Origin: Roseobacter sp.
Lineage (GTDB): Bacteria; Pseudomonadota; Alphaproteobacteria; Rhodobacterales; Rhodobacteraceae
Length of the DNA stretch: 64,000 nucleotides
NCBI GenBank assembly: GCA_024636475.1
Contig: JAGXHA010000106.1
Location: forward strand, 42,591 to 106,590
Direction of reading: 5' to 3'
Part shown: piece after piece, positions 24,662-33,888 of the stretch
How the letters are laid out: each line of letters begins with the position of its first letter
How positions within the stretch are numbered: the first letter of the stretch is position 1
The notes under the pieces: model-generated
Told to the model about the DNA's origin: nothing
The model's input: only the letters and a program-made list of their open reading frames with translations
Databases searched by the model: none
Position numbers and translations under genes: made by a program

Positions 24662-24694
24662 TACCCGACCCTCCAGCTCAACTATATGTTAACA

Positions 24695-24940
24695 CATTGA
24701 AAGTAACGGGCTGACGATAAGAACTGTCTTTTTACTCGGGATGGTGTCGGACCGCTTTAGAGGCAAAGAGGGTAAGAGTTTGGCGATGGTAGTTACCAGC
24801 CTTAGCCATAGCGTCCAATTGGTCTGAACGTTTTCTCTGCTCTCTTTTTTCAACCTACCTGTTTGTGACCTCCAAGAAGTCTCCCCACTTTTCACAAACA
24901 TAAAACCCTTCTGGTTCCCATAGGACCAGAAGGGTTTTTT
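24695..24940 (+). ncRNA. Candidate CRP-controlled small RNA
   Basis: Between the CRP-type site plus -10 element and a strong terminator lie about 245 bases without a convincing gene. Near the 3' end TGTTTGTGA (24860-24868) pairs exactly with TCACAAACA (24892-24900), exposing a 23-base loop containing CCTCC and CTCCCC, sequences complementary to ribosome-binding sites as in several alphaproteobacterial small RNAs. A 28-codon frame (24741-24827) starts with ATG but has only a weak ribosome site, so a small protein or dual-function RNA cannot be excluded. The transcript start is inferred from the promoter elements only. Confidence 0.55.
24903..24940 (+). terminator. Bidirectional intrinsic terminator
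   Basis: AAACCCTTCTGGT (24903-24915) is the exact complement of ACCAGAAGGGTTT (24925-24937), followed by three more Ts. Because the 5' arm begins with As, it also works on the minus strand and would end the petABC transcript that arrives from the right. Confidence 0.9.
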
Positions 24941-24969
24941 CGTTTCTCAACAGGGCGTGAAAAGAAAAA

Positions 24970-25818
24970 TCAGTCTTCCTTGTTCTTGATCGGTGCCCAC
25001 AGACGCTTGTTGCTCAGGTACAAAAGTACAGACAGCAGTGTCAGGAAAACAACACCCGCAAAGCCGGCCTGCTTACGCGCCATCAACTTTGGCTCGGCCG
25101 TCCACATCAAGAAGGCTGAAACGTCCATCGAAACATTGGCCAGGCTAGCATCGTGGCCATCCGCATATTCGACATCGTCACCGTAAAGCGGGGGTGCCAT
25201 CGAAATCCAGCTGCCTTCAACGGTGGCTTTGCCGTTTTCGTCCTTACAGCTGTCGGGAATTCCGCCGTTGGGGAATGCCTTGTTGTAATAACCTGAAAAA
25301 TCTTCCGGCGCACATTCGGGATTTTCTTCGTAGCCGGTCATAAGCGACGCGATATACTCTGGGCCACCCATGCCTTTGAAGAACTGATTGATCCCAAGAC
25401 CATACGGCCCGTGAAAACCAGCACGCTTTTTCGCCATCAAGCTAAGGTCAGGTGCCGTTTCAAGTCCTGACATCGGAAAATGGTCCACTGGCGTTGCAGG
25501 CCGGAAATCATCCAGATCGGCATCGAACACTTCGAATTGTTCAGCATAAGCGCGCATCTGGTCTTCGGGCAACTGTGGCCCACCTTCGTCAGATAGCGTG
25601 CGGATCGGAACAAATTTCAAACCGTGGCAAGCAGAACAAATCTCGGTGTAAACCTGCAAGCCGCGCTGCAATTGGTTGGTATCGAAGGCACCAAAGGGGC
25701 CTTCGAAAGAGAAGTCATAGTTTTCGACGTGAGCCTCAGCCCCCGCCGCATAAGCGGCGGACCCTGTAAGGCCCATGGCGACAACAGCCGATATTAAAGT
25801 TTTCTTGATCATTGTCAT
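24970..25818 (-). CDS. petC: Cytochrome c1
   Basis: This 282-residue c-type cytochrome is the catalytic heme subunit of the bc1 complex. A signal peptide ends near residue 24 (AAYA-AGAEA), the heme-binding motif CSACH follows near residue 60, the sixth-ligand Met lies in the later [15 protein letters not shown] region, and a single C-terminal membrane anchor ([17 protein letters not shown]) fixes it to the inner membrane with the heme in the periplasm. The ATG at 25816-25818 follows TAAGGACC, overlapping the petB end. It is the last gene of petABC; a terminator stands 30 bases further on. Confidence 0.96.
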   Translation of the reverse strand: MTMIKKTLISAVVAMGLTGSAAYAAGAEAHVENYDFSFEGPFGAFDTNQLQRGLQVYTEICSACHGLKFVPIRTLSDEGGPQLPEDQMRAYAEQFEVFDADLDDFRPATPVDHFPMSGLETAPDLSLMAKKRAGFHGPYGLGINQFFKGMGGPEYIASLMTGYEENPECAPEDFSGYYNKAFPNGGIPDSCKDENGKATVEGSWISMAPPLYGDDVEYADGHDASLANVSMDVSAFLMWTAEPKLMARKQAGFAGVVFLTLLSVLLYLSNKRLWAPIKNKED

Positions 25819-25823
25819 GGTCC

Positions 25824-27167
25824 TTACTCTGCTGGGTTGACCAGCGTCTTGGTGCCGCCTGTTTTCGGAGCGTAGTTCTTTGAAAAGTCCGCTTCGATCG
25901 TTTCTGGCTGAGCCATTGGTTTCTCGATCACACCAAGGAGCGGCATAATGACAAGAAAGTACCCAAACCAGTAAGCAGAAGCGATCAGCGACAGGGTTGC
26001 ATATGGCTCTTCGGCGGGCATGGCACCAAGCCACATCAGCGCAAAGAAGTCGGCCACCAGCAACGCAAACCACCACTTGAACATCGGGCGATAGCGACCC
26101 GACCGTACTGTGGATGTGTCCAGCCAAGGAACAAGCGCCATCACAGCAATCGCACCGAACATCGCCAGCACACCAAAGAACTTGGCGTCAATGATGCCAC
26201 CGGTCACGAAGGACGCGATTTGCACAACCCATACTTCTGAGGTGAAGGCACGCAAAATTGCGTAGAAGGGCAAGAAGTACCACTCAGGAACAATATGCGC
26301 AGGCGTCACCAACGGGTCCGCCTCGATATAGTTATCGGGGTGCCCCAGATAGTTCGGCATGAAACCAACTATCGCAAAGAAGACGACCAGGATAACAGCC
26401 AGCGCGAACAAGTCTTTCATCACGAAGTAGGGCCAGAAAGGCAGCGTGTCCTTGTCTGCTTCATCCTTCGACGTCCGGCGCACTTCAACACCGGTTGGGT
26501 TGTTGTTGCCAGTCGTGTGGAACGCCCAGATGTGTACGATCACAAGGCCCGCAATGATGAACGGGAACAAATAGTGCAAACTGAAGAAACGGTTCAAGGT
26601 AGCGTTATCAACAGCAGGACCGCCCAAAAGCAACGTTTGCAGTGAATCCCCGATGAACGGGATCGCGCCAAACAGGCCAGTGATAACAGTCGCACCCCAG
26701 AAAGACATCTGACCCCATGGCAGAACGTAACCCATGAAGGCAGTACCCATCATCAGCAGATAGATCAGCATACCGATGATCCACGTAACTTCACGCGGTG
26801 CCTTGTAAGAACCGTAGTACAGACCCCGGAAGATGTGGGCGTAAACAGCGATAAAGAACAGCGAAGCGCCATTCATGTGCATGTAACGCAGCATGTAGCC
26901 GCCGTTCACGTTGCGCATGATGTGTTCGACCGACGCGAAAGCATCGTCAACATGTGGCGTATAGTGCATCGCCAGAACGATCCCGGTGATGATTTGCAGC
27001 ACCAGGCAGAACGTCAGAACGATACCCCAGATCCACATCCAGTTCAGGTTCTTTGGCGTCGGTGCCATAATCGTATCATACATAAGCCCGACAATCGGCA
27101 AGCGGCCGTGAAGCCACTTTTCTCCGCCTGTTTTCGGCTCATAATGGTCGTGAGGAATTCCAGCCAT
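25824..27167 (-). CDS. petB: Cytochrome b of the bc1 complex
   Basis: This 447-residue protein has eight membrane helices. The four heme-ligand histidines lie on helices B and D ([27 protein letters not shown] and VIVHIWAFH). The quinol-site motif PEWYF is present ([12 protein letters not shown]). It transfers electrons across the membrane between the Qo and Qi sites. It sits between petA and petC in the usual alphaproteobacterial order, with 12 bases to petA and 5 to petC. Confidence 0.97.
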   Translation of the reverse strand: MAGIPHDHYEPKTGGEKWLHGRLPIVGLMYDTIMAPTPKNLNWMWIWGIVLTFCLVLQIITGIVLAMHYTPHVDDAFASVEHIMRNVNGGYMLRYMHMNGASLFFIAVYAHIFRGLYYGSYKAPREVTWIIGMLIYLLMMGTAFMGYVLPWGQMSFWGATVITGLFGAIPFIGDSLQTLLLGGPAVDNATLNRFFSLHYLFPFIIAGLVIVHIWAFHTTGNNNPTGVEVRRTSKDEADKDTLPFWPYFVMKDLFALAVILVVFFAIVGFMPNYLGHPDNYIEADPLVTPAHIVPEWYFLPFYAILRAFTSEVWVVQIASFVTGGIIDAKFFGVLAMFGAIAVMALVPWLDTSTVRSGRYRPMFKWWFALLVADFFALMWLGAMPAEEPYATLSLIASAYWFGYFLVIMPLLGVIEKPMAQPETIEADFSKNYAPKTGGTKTLVNPAE

Positions 27168-27179
27168 TCTAGTTCTCCC

Positions 27180-27740
27180 TTAACCCAGTTTGATCGTGGT
27201 ATCATCCACGAATTCAGCGATAGGTATGTCTAAGTTGCGTGGCGCAGGCCCTTTGCGAATCCGTCCGGCGGTATCGTAGTGCGATCCGTGACACGGGCAG
27301 AACCAGCCACCAAAATCACCGGCTTCACCCAAAGGCACACAGCCAAGGTGGGTACAAACACCTATCATGACCAACCATTCTTCTCTTCCGCCAAGGGAGC
27401 GGTTTTCGTCGGTCGCAAGCGACCCTGCCGCCAAGTTCGCGTTTTCTGCGTTAGGATTCGGCAAGTCGTCCAAATCAACCGCACGTGCTTTTTCGATCTC
27501 AGCCTCTGTACGGCGACGGATAAAGACGGGCTTGCCCAACCATTTAACCGTCATCTGCGTGCCCGGCTCCAGATCGGCCACGTCTACACGGATCGACGAA
27601 AGCGCCAGAACATCCGCTGAAGGGTTCATCTGATTTACCAAAGGCCAGACTGCTGCACCGACGGCGACCGCACCTGTACCTGCTGTGGCGTAATAGAGGA
27701 AATCCCTCCGGGTGCCTGCGTGATCTTCTGCTTGGGACAC
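27180..27740 (-). CDS. petA: Rieske iron-sulfur subunit of the bc1 complex
   Basis: This 186-residue protein has an N-terminal twin-arginine-like segment ([23 protein letters not shown]) that doubles as membrane anchor, and the two cluster-binding loops CTHLGC and CPCHGSHYD near residues 128-150. It is the mobile electron carrier between quinol and cytochrome c1. Translation starts with GTG at 27738-27740. It is the first gene of petABC; the operon promoter should lie in the 175 bases upstream. Confidence 0.96.
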   Translation of the reverse strand: MSQAEDHAGTRRDFLYYATAGTGAVAVGAAVWPLVNQMNPSADVLALSSIRVDVADLEPGTQMTVKWLGKPVFIRRRTEAEIEKARAVDLDDLPNPNAENANLAAGSLATDENRSLGGREEWLVMIGVCTHLGCVPLGEAGDFGGWFCPCHGSHYDTAGRIRKGPAPRNLDIPIAEFVDDTTIKLG

Positions 27741-27915
27741 GGGTTAACTCCAAATCGAGGGCCGAAACGGCCATTAATCCAAGGGACAGCGCGGAAACGC
27801 ACCATCAATTGGTTAGCTATCTAGCCCGATGGACTGCGCACGTCCAGATGCGTTTGACGCGCAAACCGTCGCAGGGATGCCTGGAATAAGGCCAAAGCCC
27901 TAGCAATTTGATGTT

Positions 27916-28527
27916 TTATCCAGGTGGCGGAACAGTTGCCTGCATCGCCGCACGCGAATCAAAAGCCTTGGCCCAGTTCGCCAGCGCATCATTGCCTTTG
28001 CGCCAATTGCGCGCGTCATGGCGGAAATCAACATAGCCAAGGGCGCACCCTACGGCGATCTGCCCCATATCGAGGGGGCCTGAAAGCTGGCTGACCCAAC
28101 GGGTGTTCAACGCGGAAATAGCGCGTTCAATCTTGCCCCATTGCCCTTCGATCCACTCTGGCATTTGCTTGTCCGCAGGACGCATGCGCCCTTCATAGAC
28201 CATCGACAAGGCGGCATCGAGGATGCCATCCGCCGTTGCCTCAAGCGTCAGCGTATCCCAGCGGCGCGGGCCGGTAGGATAAAGCTTGCCGCCTGCACGG
28301 TCGTCAAGATAGGCGCAGATCACGCGGCTGTCGTAGAGTGTCGGGCCCTCATTGCGCTCAAGCGCCGGAACCTTGGTCAGGGGGTTCTTTGACAGCAAGG
28401 CGGCATCCGGTGCCAGCGGCGTTGTCATCATCGGCTCAAGTGTCACATCGTCGATCTGACCTGTCTCGTGCAGCAGCACCATCACTTTGCGGACGTAGGG
28501 CGAGGTTGGGGAATAATAAAGCTTCAT
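27916..28527 (-). CDS. Glutathione S-transferase family protein
   Basis: This 203-residue cytosolic GST has an N-terminal thioredoxin-like domain (KLYYSPTSPYVRKVMVLLHE, with Ser in the usual catalytic region, and the cis-Pro motif KVPAL, followed by DSRVICAYLD) and an all-helical C-terminal domain. It resembles the YibF/beta-like bacterial GSTs. The ATG at 28527 follows GGAGGAGA. It is upstream of petA on the same strand but 175 bases away, so it probably has its own transcript end. Confidence 0.85.
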   Translation of the reverse strand: MKLYYSPTSPYVRKVMVLLHETGQIDDVTLEPMMTTPLAPDAALLSKNPLTKVPALERNEGPTLYDSRVICAYLDDRAGGKLYPTGPRRWDTLTLEATADGILDAALSMVYEGRMRPADKQMPEWIEGQWGKIERAISALNTRWVSQLSGPLDMGQIAVGCALGYVDFRHDARNWRKGNDALANWAKAFDSRAAMQATVPPPG

Positions 28528-28593
28528 CAGTGTCTCCTCCAAGAGTTGAAGGGACTATCACGACCAATTCCAGTCTGTGCAATCGCTTGTTGA

Positions 28594-29217
28594 TCAATCG
28601 CCTATCGCACCACGCATCATTTCAGCAATCAGGTCAGTCTCGGCACCGAACCCATGGTCCGCCACACCCTGCGCGGCAGACCGGCGTGCGGCATCGGTTT
28701 TGTTCTGGCTCAACTTCCATGTGCCATCGACACCGGTGATCTTCATCGCGCAGGGGACGATCATCCGCATCAGCTTTGCCAACGTCTCGGGCTGCATCTT
28801 GGCCGTGGTCCATGGCGTTTTCGGCAGCAAGCGTTCTTCATATGCGGCAGACTGACGGTCCAGCAGGTCAAGTAGCCCTTCAGCCGGGCGCAACTCCAAC
28901 ACCCCTGTCAGGTGTACCGCAACGTAATTCCACGTCGGCACCTGATCCTCCACCCCATACCAATCGGGCGAGATGTACGTATCACCGCCACCAACGGCGA
29001 GCTTCACCTCCAGCGGTTCGCCCAAGGCCCGCACAATCGGGTTTGACCGCAGCAAATGCAATTCGGCCAAATCACCGGCATCGTTCAATAAAAATGGCAC
29101 ATGGCTTAGCAACGGGGCACCTGCCGCGCATGCCGCAAGCACGCCAAAACCACGCTCGCGGGCAAAAGCAATGTTCCGCGCGGCGTCGGCGGTGTGGTAA
29201 ATCGGATTAGGGTGCAT
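28594..29217 (-). CDS. FMN-binding PaiB-like protein
   Basis: This 207-residue protein belongs to the FMN_bind_2/PaiB family. Visible motifs are ARERGFGVLA near the N-terminus, LSHVPFLL, the central ISPDWYG and VPTWNYVAVHLTG, and KLSQNK near the C-terminus, all part of the split-barrel FMN site. B. subtilis PaiB affects sporulation and protease genes, but most members have unknown activity. It is divergent from the FMN riboswitch that controls ribH2, which may be a meaningful flavin link or chance. Confidence 0.85.
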   Translation of the reverse strand: MHPNPIYHTADAARNIAFARERGFGVLAACAAGAPLLSHVPFLLNDAGDLAELHLLRSNPIVRALGEPLEVKLAVGGGDTYISPDWYGVEDQVPTWNYVAVHLTGVLELRPAEGLLDLLDRQSAAYEERLLPKTPWTTAKMQPETLAKLMRMIVPCAMKITGVDGTWKLSQNKTDAARRSAAQGVADHGFGAETDLIAEMMRGAIGD

Positions 29218-29285
29218 CGCCTGCGGCCTTTCGTGAACTGTGGTTTTTGACCTTGCAGTCGCCTGCCCGGCTTGGCAACGTGCAA

Positions 29286-29424
29286 AAATTCTCAGGGCGG
29301 GGCGAAATTCCCCACCGGCGGTATGTGGCCTTGCGCCACCAGCCCGCGAGCGGCCTTTTACGAGGTGTCAGCAGATCTGGTGAGATGCCAGAGCCGACGG
29401 TCATAGTCCGGATGGAAGAGAATG
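29286..29424 (+). promoter_or_regulatory. FMN riboswitch (RFN element)
   Basis: The conserved blocks occur in order: CTCAGGGCGGGGCGAAATTC, CCCACCGGCGGTA, AGCCCGCGAGCGG, a variable stem, GGTGAGATGCCAGAGCCGACGG, and the closing GTCCGGATGGAAGAGAA. This is a near-consensus RFN aptamer. It lies about 85 bases before ribH and should turn off the gene when FMN is abundant, most likely by hiding the ribosome site, since no clear terminator follows. Confidence 0.96.
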
Positions 29425-29510
29425 CGTTTGCGCGGACCCTATGCAGGGGCCGTACGCAGTCGTGATCGCCTTGGGTGACTTGTGTCGCTGACGAAAAAAA
29501 GGAGATCACC

Positions 29511-29945
29511 ATGACACACACCCGCTACGCCTTTATCAAAGCCCGCTGGCACGCCGATATCGTTGATCGTGCCTATGAAGGGTTTACCGAAACGATCCCC
29601 GCAGAACAGATCGACGTCGTCGATGTTCCCGGCGCGTTCGAGATGCCATTAATGGCGCAGACGCTCGCCAGATCAGGGAAATATGATGCAATCATCTGTG
29701 CGGCTTTTGTCGTAGATGGCGGCGTTTACCGGCATGATTTCGTGGCGACCGCTGTCGTTGACGGGTTGATGCGCGTAGGGCTTGATACCGGCGTGCCGGT
29801 TCTGTCCGTCTCGCTCACGCCGCACCACTATCAGGAAACCGATCACCACAATGCGATTTACCGGGCGCATTTCGTGGAAAAAGGGCGCGAAGCAGCGTCG
29901 GCGGCGCAAGGTATCGTCGCGGCGCATAAAGCAGTCGCCGCATAA
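29511..29945 (+). CDS. ribH: 6,7-dimethyl-8-ribityllumazine synthase, RibH2 type
   Basis: This 144-residue enzyme condenses 5-amino-6-ribitylamino-uracil with dihydroxybutanone phosphate to lumazine, the penultimate step of riboflavin synthesis. Motifs: VPGAFEMPL, AAFVVDGGVYRHDFVATAVVDGLM and the late HHNAIYRAHF. The VVDGGVYRHDFVA form rather than the usual GxxxxGxTxHF is that of the type II (RibH2) synthases known from Brucella and other alphaproteobacteria. AAAGGAGATCACC precedes the ATG. The gene is alone behind its FMN riboswitch, apart from a main rib operon. Confidence 0.93.
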   Translation: MTHTRYAFIKARWHADIVDRAYEGFTETIPAEQIDVVDVPGAFEMPLMAQTLARSGKYDAIICAAFVVDGGVYRHDFVATAVVDGLMRVGLDTGVPVLSVSLTPHHYQETDHHNAIYRAHFVEKGREAASAAQGIVAAHKAVAA

Positions 29946-29952
29946 AACAGCG

Positions 29953-29973
29953 CGGGCCTGTGCGTCAGGCCCG
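29953..29973. terminator. Hairpin between convergent ribH and dxs
   Basis: CGGGCCTG (29953-29960) and CAGGCCCG (29966-29973) pair around a 5-base loop in the tail-to-tail gap and overlap the dxs stop codon. There is no T-run, so it is a weak bidirectional end at best. Confidence 0.5.
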
Positions 29974-31893
29974 CTGCGCCCCGATACTGGCAACACCAAG
30001 CACATCCAGCACTTTCGCCTCGATCTGTTCGGCATTCATACCGGCGACAGCATACATATCGGCCGGATTTGCCTGATCGATAAAGATGTCTGGCAGCACC
30101 ATGGACCGGTACTTAAGCCCCTCGTCAAACACGCCTTCGTCAGCCAAAAGCTGCGCGACGTGACTGCCAAAACCACCAACGGCACCTTCTTCAATCGTAA
30201 TCAACGCCTCGTGATCAGCGGCCAGCGACAGAATCATGTCGCGGTCCAATGGCTTGGCAAAGCGTGCATCGGCAATGGTGGGGGTGATCCCCTTGGCACG
30301 CAGGCCTTCGGCGGCTTTTTCCACCTCGGCCAGCCTTGTCCCAAAGGACAACAGCGCCACGCGTTTGCCTTGCGCGATGATCCGGCCCTTGCCGATCTCC
30401 AGCGGCACGCCACGCTCTGGCATTTCGACCCCGGTTCCGTCACCACGGGGAAAGCGGAAGGCAATCGGCCCGTCATTATGCGCAGCCGCAGTGGCAACCA
30501 TATGCACCAGCTCGGCCTCGTCTGCGGCGGCCATCACGACGAAACCGGGCAGATTGGCAAGGAATGCCACATCAAATGCGCCTGCGTGTGTGGCGCCATC
30601 CGCACCCACCAAACCCGCGCGGTCAATTGCGAAGCGCACCGGCAAGCGCTGGATCGCAACGTCGTGGACGACCTGATCATAGCCGCGCTGCAGAAATGTT
30701 GAATACATCGTGCAAAACGGCTTCATCCCGCCCGCAGCCAAAGCAGCCGAGAATGTGACGCCATGCTGTTCGGCAATGCCCACGTCAAAACAGCGACTGG
30801 GATATCGCTCTGCAAAAAGGTTCAGCCCTGTCCCGTCAGGCATTGCGGCGGTCACCGCGCAAATCTTGTCATCGCGCGCCGCCTCGGCGATCAGGCTATC
30901 CGCAAACACGCGCGTGTAGCTTGGCGCGTTTGACGGCGCTTTTTTCTGCTCTCCGGTCAAGACGTTGAACTTGGCGGTCGCGTGGCCCTTGTCACGCGCT
31001 GCCTCGGCAGGGCCATAGCCCTTGCCCTTTTTGGTGATCACATGGATCAGGATCGGCCCCGTCGCGCGCGCCTTGACCGTGCGCAAGACGGGCAGCAACT
31101 GGTTCAGGTCATGCCCGTCGATTGGTCCCAGATAGGAAAACCCAAGTTGTTCAAACAAGGTCCCGCCAACGGTCATGCCTTTCAGCATATCCTTGGCCCG
31201 CTTGGCCCCTTCGCGAAACGGAAAAGGCAACATGCTGACGGCACCCTTGGCCGCGGCCTTGAACTCCTGAAACGGCTCTTCTGCATAGAGGCGGGTCAGA
31301 TAGGCAGACATCGCACCCACAGGCGGCGCAATCGACATCTCGTTATCGTTGAGGATAACGATCATCCGCTTTTTCAGATGGCCCGCGTTGTTCATCGCCT
31401 CGTAAGCCATGCCCGCAGACATCGACCCGTCGCCAATCACGGCAATCGCATCGCCAAGCCCTTCGGGCACAACGCCGCCAAGATCCCGCGCCACGGCAAA
31501 GCCCAAAGCCGCCGAGATCGAGGTCGAGCTATGCGCCGCCCCAAACGGATCATACGGCGATTCGCTGCGCTTGGTGAAACCGCTAAGGCCGTCCTTCATG
31601 CGCAAGGTCCGGATGCGGTCGCGTCGCTCGGTCAGTATCTTGTGGGGATAGCACTGATGGCCCACATCCCAGATCAGCTTGTCGCGCGGCGTGTCAAACA
31701 CCGCATGCAAAGCGACCGTCAATTCAACAACGCCAAGGCCCGCACCCAGATGACCACCTGTCTCTGAAACGGCCGATATCGTCTCGGCCCGCAATTCCTG
31801 CGAGAGCTTGATCAATTCCACATCGGAAAAAGTCTTGAGGTCCGCAGGGCGGTCCACACGGTCCAGCAAAGGGGTCTTGGGTCGGTCTGTCAT
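29965..31893 (-). CDS. dxs: 1-deoxy-D-xylulose-5-phosphate synthase
   Basis: This 642-residue thiamin-diphosphate enzyme makes DXP from pyruvate and glyceraldehyde 3-phosphate, the first step of the MEP isoprenoid pathway. Domain I has the substrate/TPP His in GGHLGAGLG and the TPP motif [16 protein letters not shown]; domain II starts near residue 315 and carries the catalytic Glu in DVGIAEQH; domain III follows from about residue 500. Length is typical. It is directly downstream of ispA on the same strand (16-base gap), a common alphaproteobacterial xseB-ispA-dxs operon. Confidence 0.97.
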   Translation of the reverse strand: MTDRPKTPLLDRVDRPADLKTFSDVELIKLSQELRAETISAVSETGGHLGAGLGVVELTVALHAVFDTPRDKLIWDVGHQCYPHKILTERRDRIRTLRMKDGLSGFTKRSESPYDPFGAAHSSTSISAALGFAVARDLGGVVPEGLGDAIAVIGDGSMSAGMAYEAMNNAGHLKKRMIVILNDNEMSIAPPVGAMSAYLTRLYAEEPFQEFKAAAKGAVSMLPFPFREGAKRAKDMLKGMTVGGTLFEQLGFSYLGPIDGHDLNQLLPVLRTVKARATGPILIHVITKKGKGYGPAEAARDKGHATAKFNVLTGEQKKAPSNAPSYTRVFADSLIAEAARDDKICAVTAAMPDGTGLNLFAERYPSRCFDVGIAEQHGVTFSAALAAGGMKPFCTMYSTFLQRGYDQVVHDVAIQRLPVRFAIDRAGLVGADGATHAGAFDVAFLANLPGFVVMAAADEAELVHMVATAAAHNDGPIAFRFPRGDGTGVEMPERGVPLEIGKGRIIAQGKRVALLSFGTRLAEVEKAAEGLRAKGITPTIADARFAKPLDRDMILSLAADHEALITIEEGAVGGFGSHVAQLLADEGVFDEGLKYRSMVLPDIFIDQANPADMYAVAGMNAEQIEAKVLDVLGVASIGAQRA

Positions 31894-31908
31894 CTGGCCT
31901 CCGCTGGA

Positions 31909-32814
31909 TCAGCTTTTTCGCGCAATAACGAACCGTGCCGCATCTCGCAAGGTTTCCGCATCATCACCGTACACGGCCAAAGCGTCGCAGGCGGTCTCAA
32001 CCAGGGACTGCGCCCGTTGTTTCGCAGTCTCCAACCCCAGCAAGGACACGAATGTCGCCTTACCTGCATTGGCGTCTTTCCCGACAGCCTTGCCCACGGT
32101 TTCGGCATCCCCTTCGACATCCAAGATGTCGTCTGCAATCTGAAACGCCAGCCCCAAATCCCGCGCATACCGCTGCAAGGGCCCGGCATCCGCACCTGCC
32201 ATCATCGGCCCAGCCATCGCGGCCCATTCGATCAAGGCACCGGTCTTGCCTGCCTGCAGCAAGGTGATCTGCTCTAACGTCAAAGGCGTCGAAGCACTCT
32301 CAGCCGCGATATCCAAAGCCTGCCCACCAACCATGCCGCGAACGCCGGACGCCTGCGCCAAACTGCGCACCAAAGCGACCCTGCCCGCGTCGAAACAGCC
32401 TGTCTGTGCCACCAACTCAAATGCCAGGGCCTGCAACGCATCACCTGCCAGAACTGCCGTCACCTCGTCCCACTTCACGTGAACAGTCGGCTGGCCACGC
32501 CGCAGATCGTCATCGTCCATGCACGGCATGTCATCATGCACCAGCGAATAAGCATGCAGTGCCTCAATCGCGCCCGCCGCCGGTGCCGCCTGCGCTTCCA
32601 TCACCCCGTGCAGGCGCGCGCTTTCGATTACGAAAAACGCGCGCAAACCCTTGCCGCCAGTCACCGCATACCGCATCGCCTCGGCGACATTGCCATCAAC
32701 GCCACCAAGCCCGTGCAAAATCTGTCCAGCCGCCAGATCCGACGCATGGCCAAGCGCCTCGGCGAATGGCCTGCGCGTTAACTCCGCCTGCATCGAAAGA
32801 TCAAATTCCGCCAA
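31909..32814 (-). CDS. ispA: Polyprenyl synthetase, probable farnesyl diphosphate synthase
   Basis: This 301-residue trans-isoprenyl diphosphate synthase has the first aspartate-rich motif DDMPCMDDDDLRRG (about residue 93) and the second motif DDILDVEGD (about 233). The two-residue insertion in the first motif is typical of bacterial type II FPP synthases. It provides C15 (or C20) precursors for quinones and undecaprenyl phosphate. It overlaps xseB by 14 bases and precedes dxs, forming the xseB-ispA-dxs operon. Confidence 0.93.
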   Translation of the reverse strand: MAEFDLSMQAELTRRPFAEALGHASDLAAGQILHGLGGVDGNVAEAMRYAVTGGKGLRAFFVIESARLHGVMEAQAAPAAGAIEALHAYSLVHDDMPCMDDDDLRRGQPTVHVKWDEVTAVLAGDALQALAFELVAQTGCFDAGRVALVRSLAQASGVRGMVGGQALDIAAESASTPLTLEQITLLQAGKTGALIEWAAMAGPMMAGADAGPLQRYARDLGLAFQIADDILDVEGDAETVGKAVGKDANAGKATFVSLLGLETAKQRAQSLVETACDALAVYGDDAETLRDAARFVIARKS

Positions 32815-33043
32815 CGGCCGTCACCCCAGTAGGATTTCCATCCCCATCCAAAGTGATCTGGGCCACCTTCTCTTCAGCTTCCTTCAACTTCGTTTCACAG
32901 CGCTTTTTCAAAGCTGCACCACGCTCATAAAGCGCAATGCTTTCATCTAGCGCCACATCGCCCCGCTCAAGCTGGCCCAATACCTTCTCAAGCTCGGCCA
33001 TCGCCGCCTCAAAGCTCATCTCATCTACTGCAACTTCCGTCAT
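32801..33043 (-). CDS. xseB: Exodeoxyribonuclease VII small subunit
   Basis: This 80-residue protein matches XseB: MSFEAAMAELEKVLGQLERGDVALDESIALYERG is the family core, forming the helical hairpin that decorates XseA. The complex degrades single-stranded DNA. It overlaps ispA, as in many Proteobacteria. Length is normal. Confidence 0.93.
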   Translation of the reverse strand: MTEVAVDEMSFEAAMAELEKVLGQLERGDVALDESIALYERGAALKKRCETKLKEAEEKVAQITLDGDGNPTGVTAVGGI

Positions 33044-33080
33044 CTCGGCTCACCCCGTCATCCAGATTTCAGACAATATA

Positions 33081-33106
33081 GCCCTACCAGCCCAGCCCTA
33101 CCAGCC
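33081..33106. repeat. Two tandem copies of GCCCTACCAGCC
   Basis: The 12-base unit occurs at 33081-33092 and 33095-33106 with a 14-base period, upstream of xseB. No function is evident. Confidence 0.6.
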
Positions 33107-33117
33107 AAACTCCGCAT

Positions 33118-33170
33118 CTTCTCTGGCTCAAAAATATCCCACGGGGGTATGGGGGTGTGAAACCCCCATC
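33118..33170 (-). repeat. Dispersed 3'-end element, copy 1 (behind petR)
   Basis: On the minus strand, 18 bases behind the petR stop, there is the hairpin ATGGGGG-loop-CCCCCAT (33149-33169), then CCCCCGTGGGATATTT and finally GAGCCAGAGAAG. The tail is shared with the copies at 47839, 47986 and 59846. It probably serves as transcript end for petR. Confidence 0.75.
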
Positions 33171-33186
33171 CAACAACAGACCAAAC

Positions 33187-33888
33187 TCAGTCCGGTGCCA
33201 GCATATAGCCAGACCCGCGCACCGTTTGTAGATAACGGGGCTGCTTGGGGTTGTCCTCGATTTTACGCCGTAAACGCGTGATCTGAACATCGACTGCGCG
33301 TTCCTGCGCCTGACCCCGATCGCGCCCCAACTCTTCCACCAGCTTGGAGCGGCTAAGTGCTGCGCCCGGCTGGGCGGCAAAAATGCTCATGAGGTGTATT
33401 TCGGTCGCTGTCAGACGCACAAGATCGTCACCTTGCCACAATTCACCCCGCTCGATGTCATAGCGGATCGGGCCCATCGACAGAACTTTGGGTGCAATGT
33501 CAGCAATCATCGTGTTGGGCATTCGCCGCAGAATGGCGTTGATGCGCAGCAACAGCTCCTTTGGTTCGAAGGGCTTGGCAAGGTAGTCATCTGCTCCCGC
33601 CTCAAGCCCCTCGATCCGGTTTCCGGTCTCGCCTTTTGCCGTCAGCAACAGGATTGGTGTTTGCATGTTTTCTCGCAAACTGCGTGTGAGGCTTAACCCG
33701 TCTTCACCCGGCATCATCACGTCCAGGACAATCAGATCAAAGTCCAGCCCAGCAAGAATACGCCGCGCATGGGCCGCGTCTCGGGCTGCCGTGACCAAAA
33801 ACCCGTGCCGCATCAAGAACTTCTGCAACAGGGACCGGATACGCTCATCATCATCTACGATCAGCAGATGCGCATCCATATCGCTCAT
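33187..33888 (-). CDS. petR: OmpR-family response regulator PetR
   Basis: This 233-residue protein has a receiver domain (residues about 7-118, phospho-acceptor Asp in LIVLDVMMPGEDG, Lys in DYLAKPF) and a C-terminal winged-helix DNA-binding domain (about 135-230, ending RGSGYML). Size and partner gene match PetR of Rhodobacter capsulatus, needed there for cytochrome bc1 synthesis. No histidine kinase gene is nearby. It starts inside the end of the MarR-type gene (ATGA overlap), the petP-petR arrangement. Confidence 0.88.
   Translation of the reverse strand: MSDMDAHLLIVDDDERIRSLLQKFLMRHGFLVTAARDAAHARRILAGLDFDLIVLDVMMPGEDGLSLTRSLRENMQTPILLLTAKGETGNRIEGLEAGADDYLAKPFEPKELLLRINAILRRMPNTMIADIAPKVLSMGPIRYDIERGELWQGDDLVRLTATEIHLMSIFAAQPGAALSRSKLVEELGRDRGQAQERAVDVQITRLRRKIEDNPKQPRYLQTVRGSGYMLAPD

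Noticed and set aside
24689..24901. 70-codon minus-strand frame across the candidate small RNA
   Set aside because: Low-complexity basic and Ser/Thr-rich sequence, no ribosome site, and placed against the CRP-driven direction.
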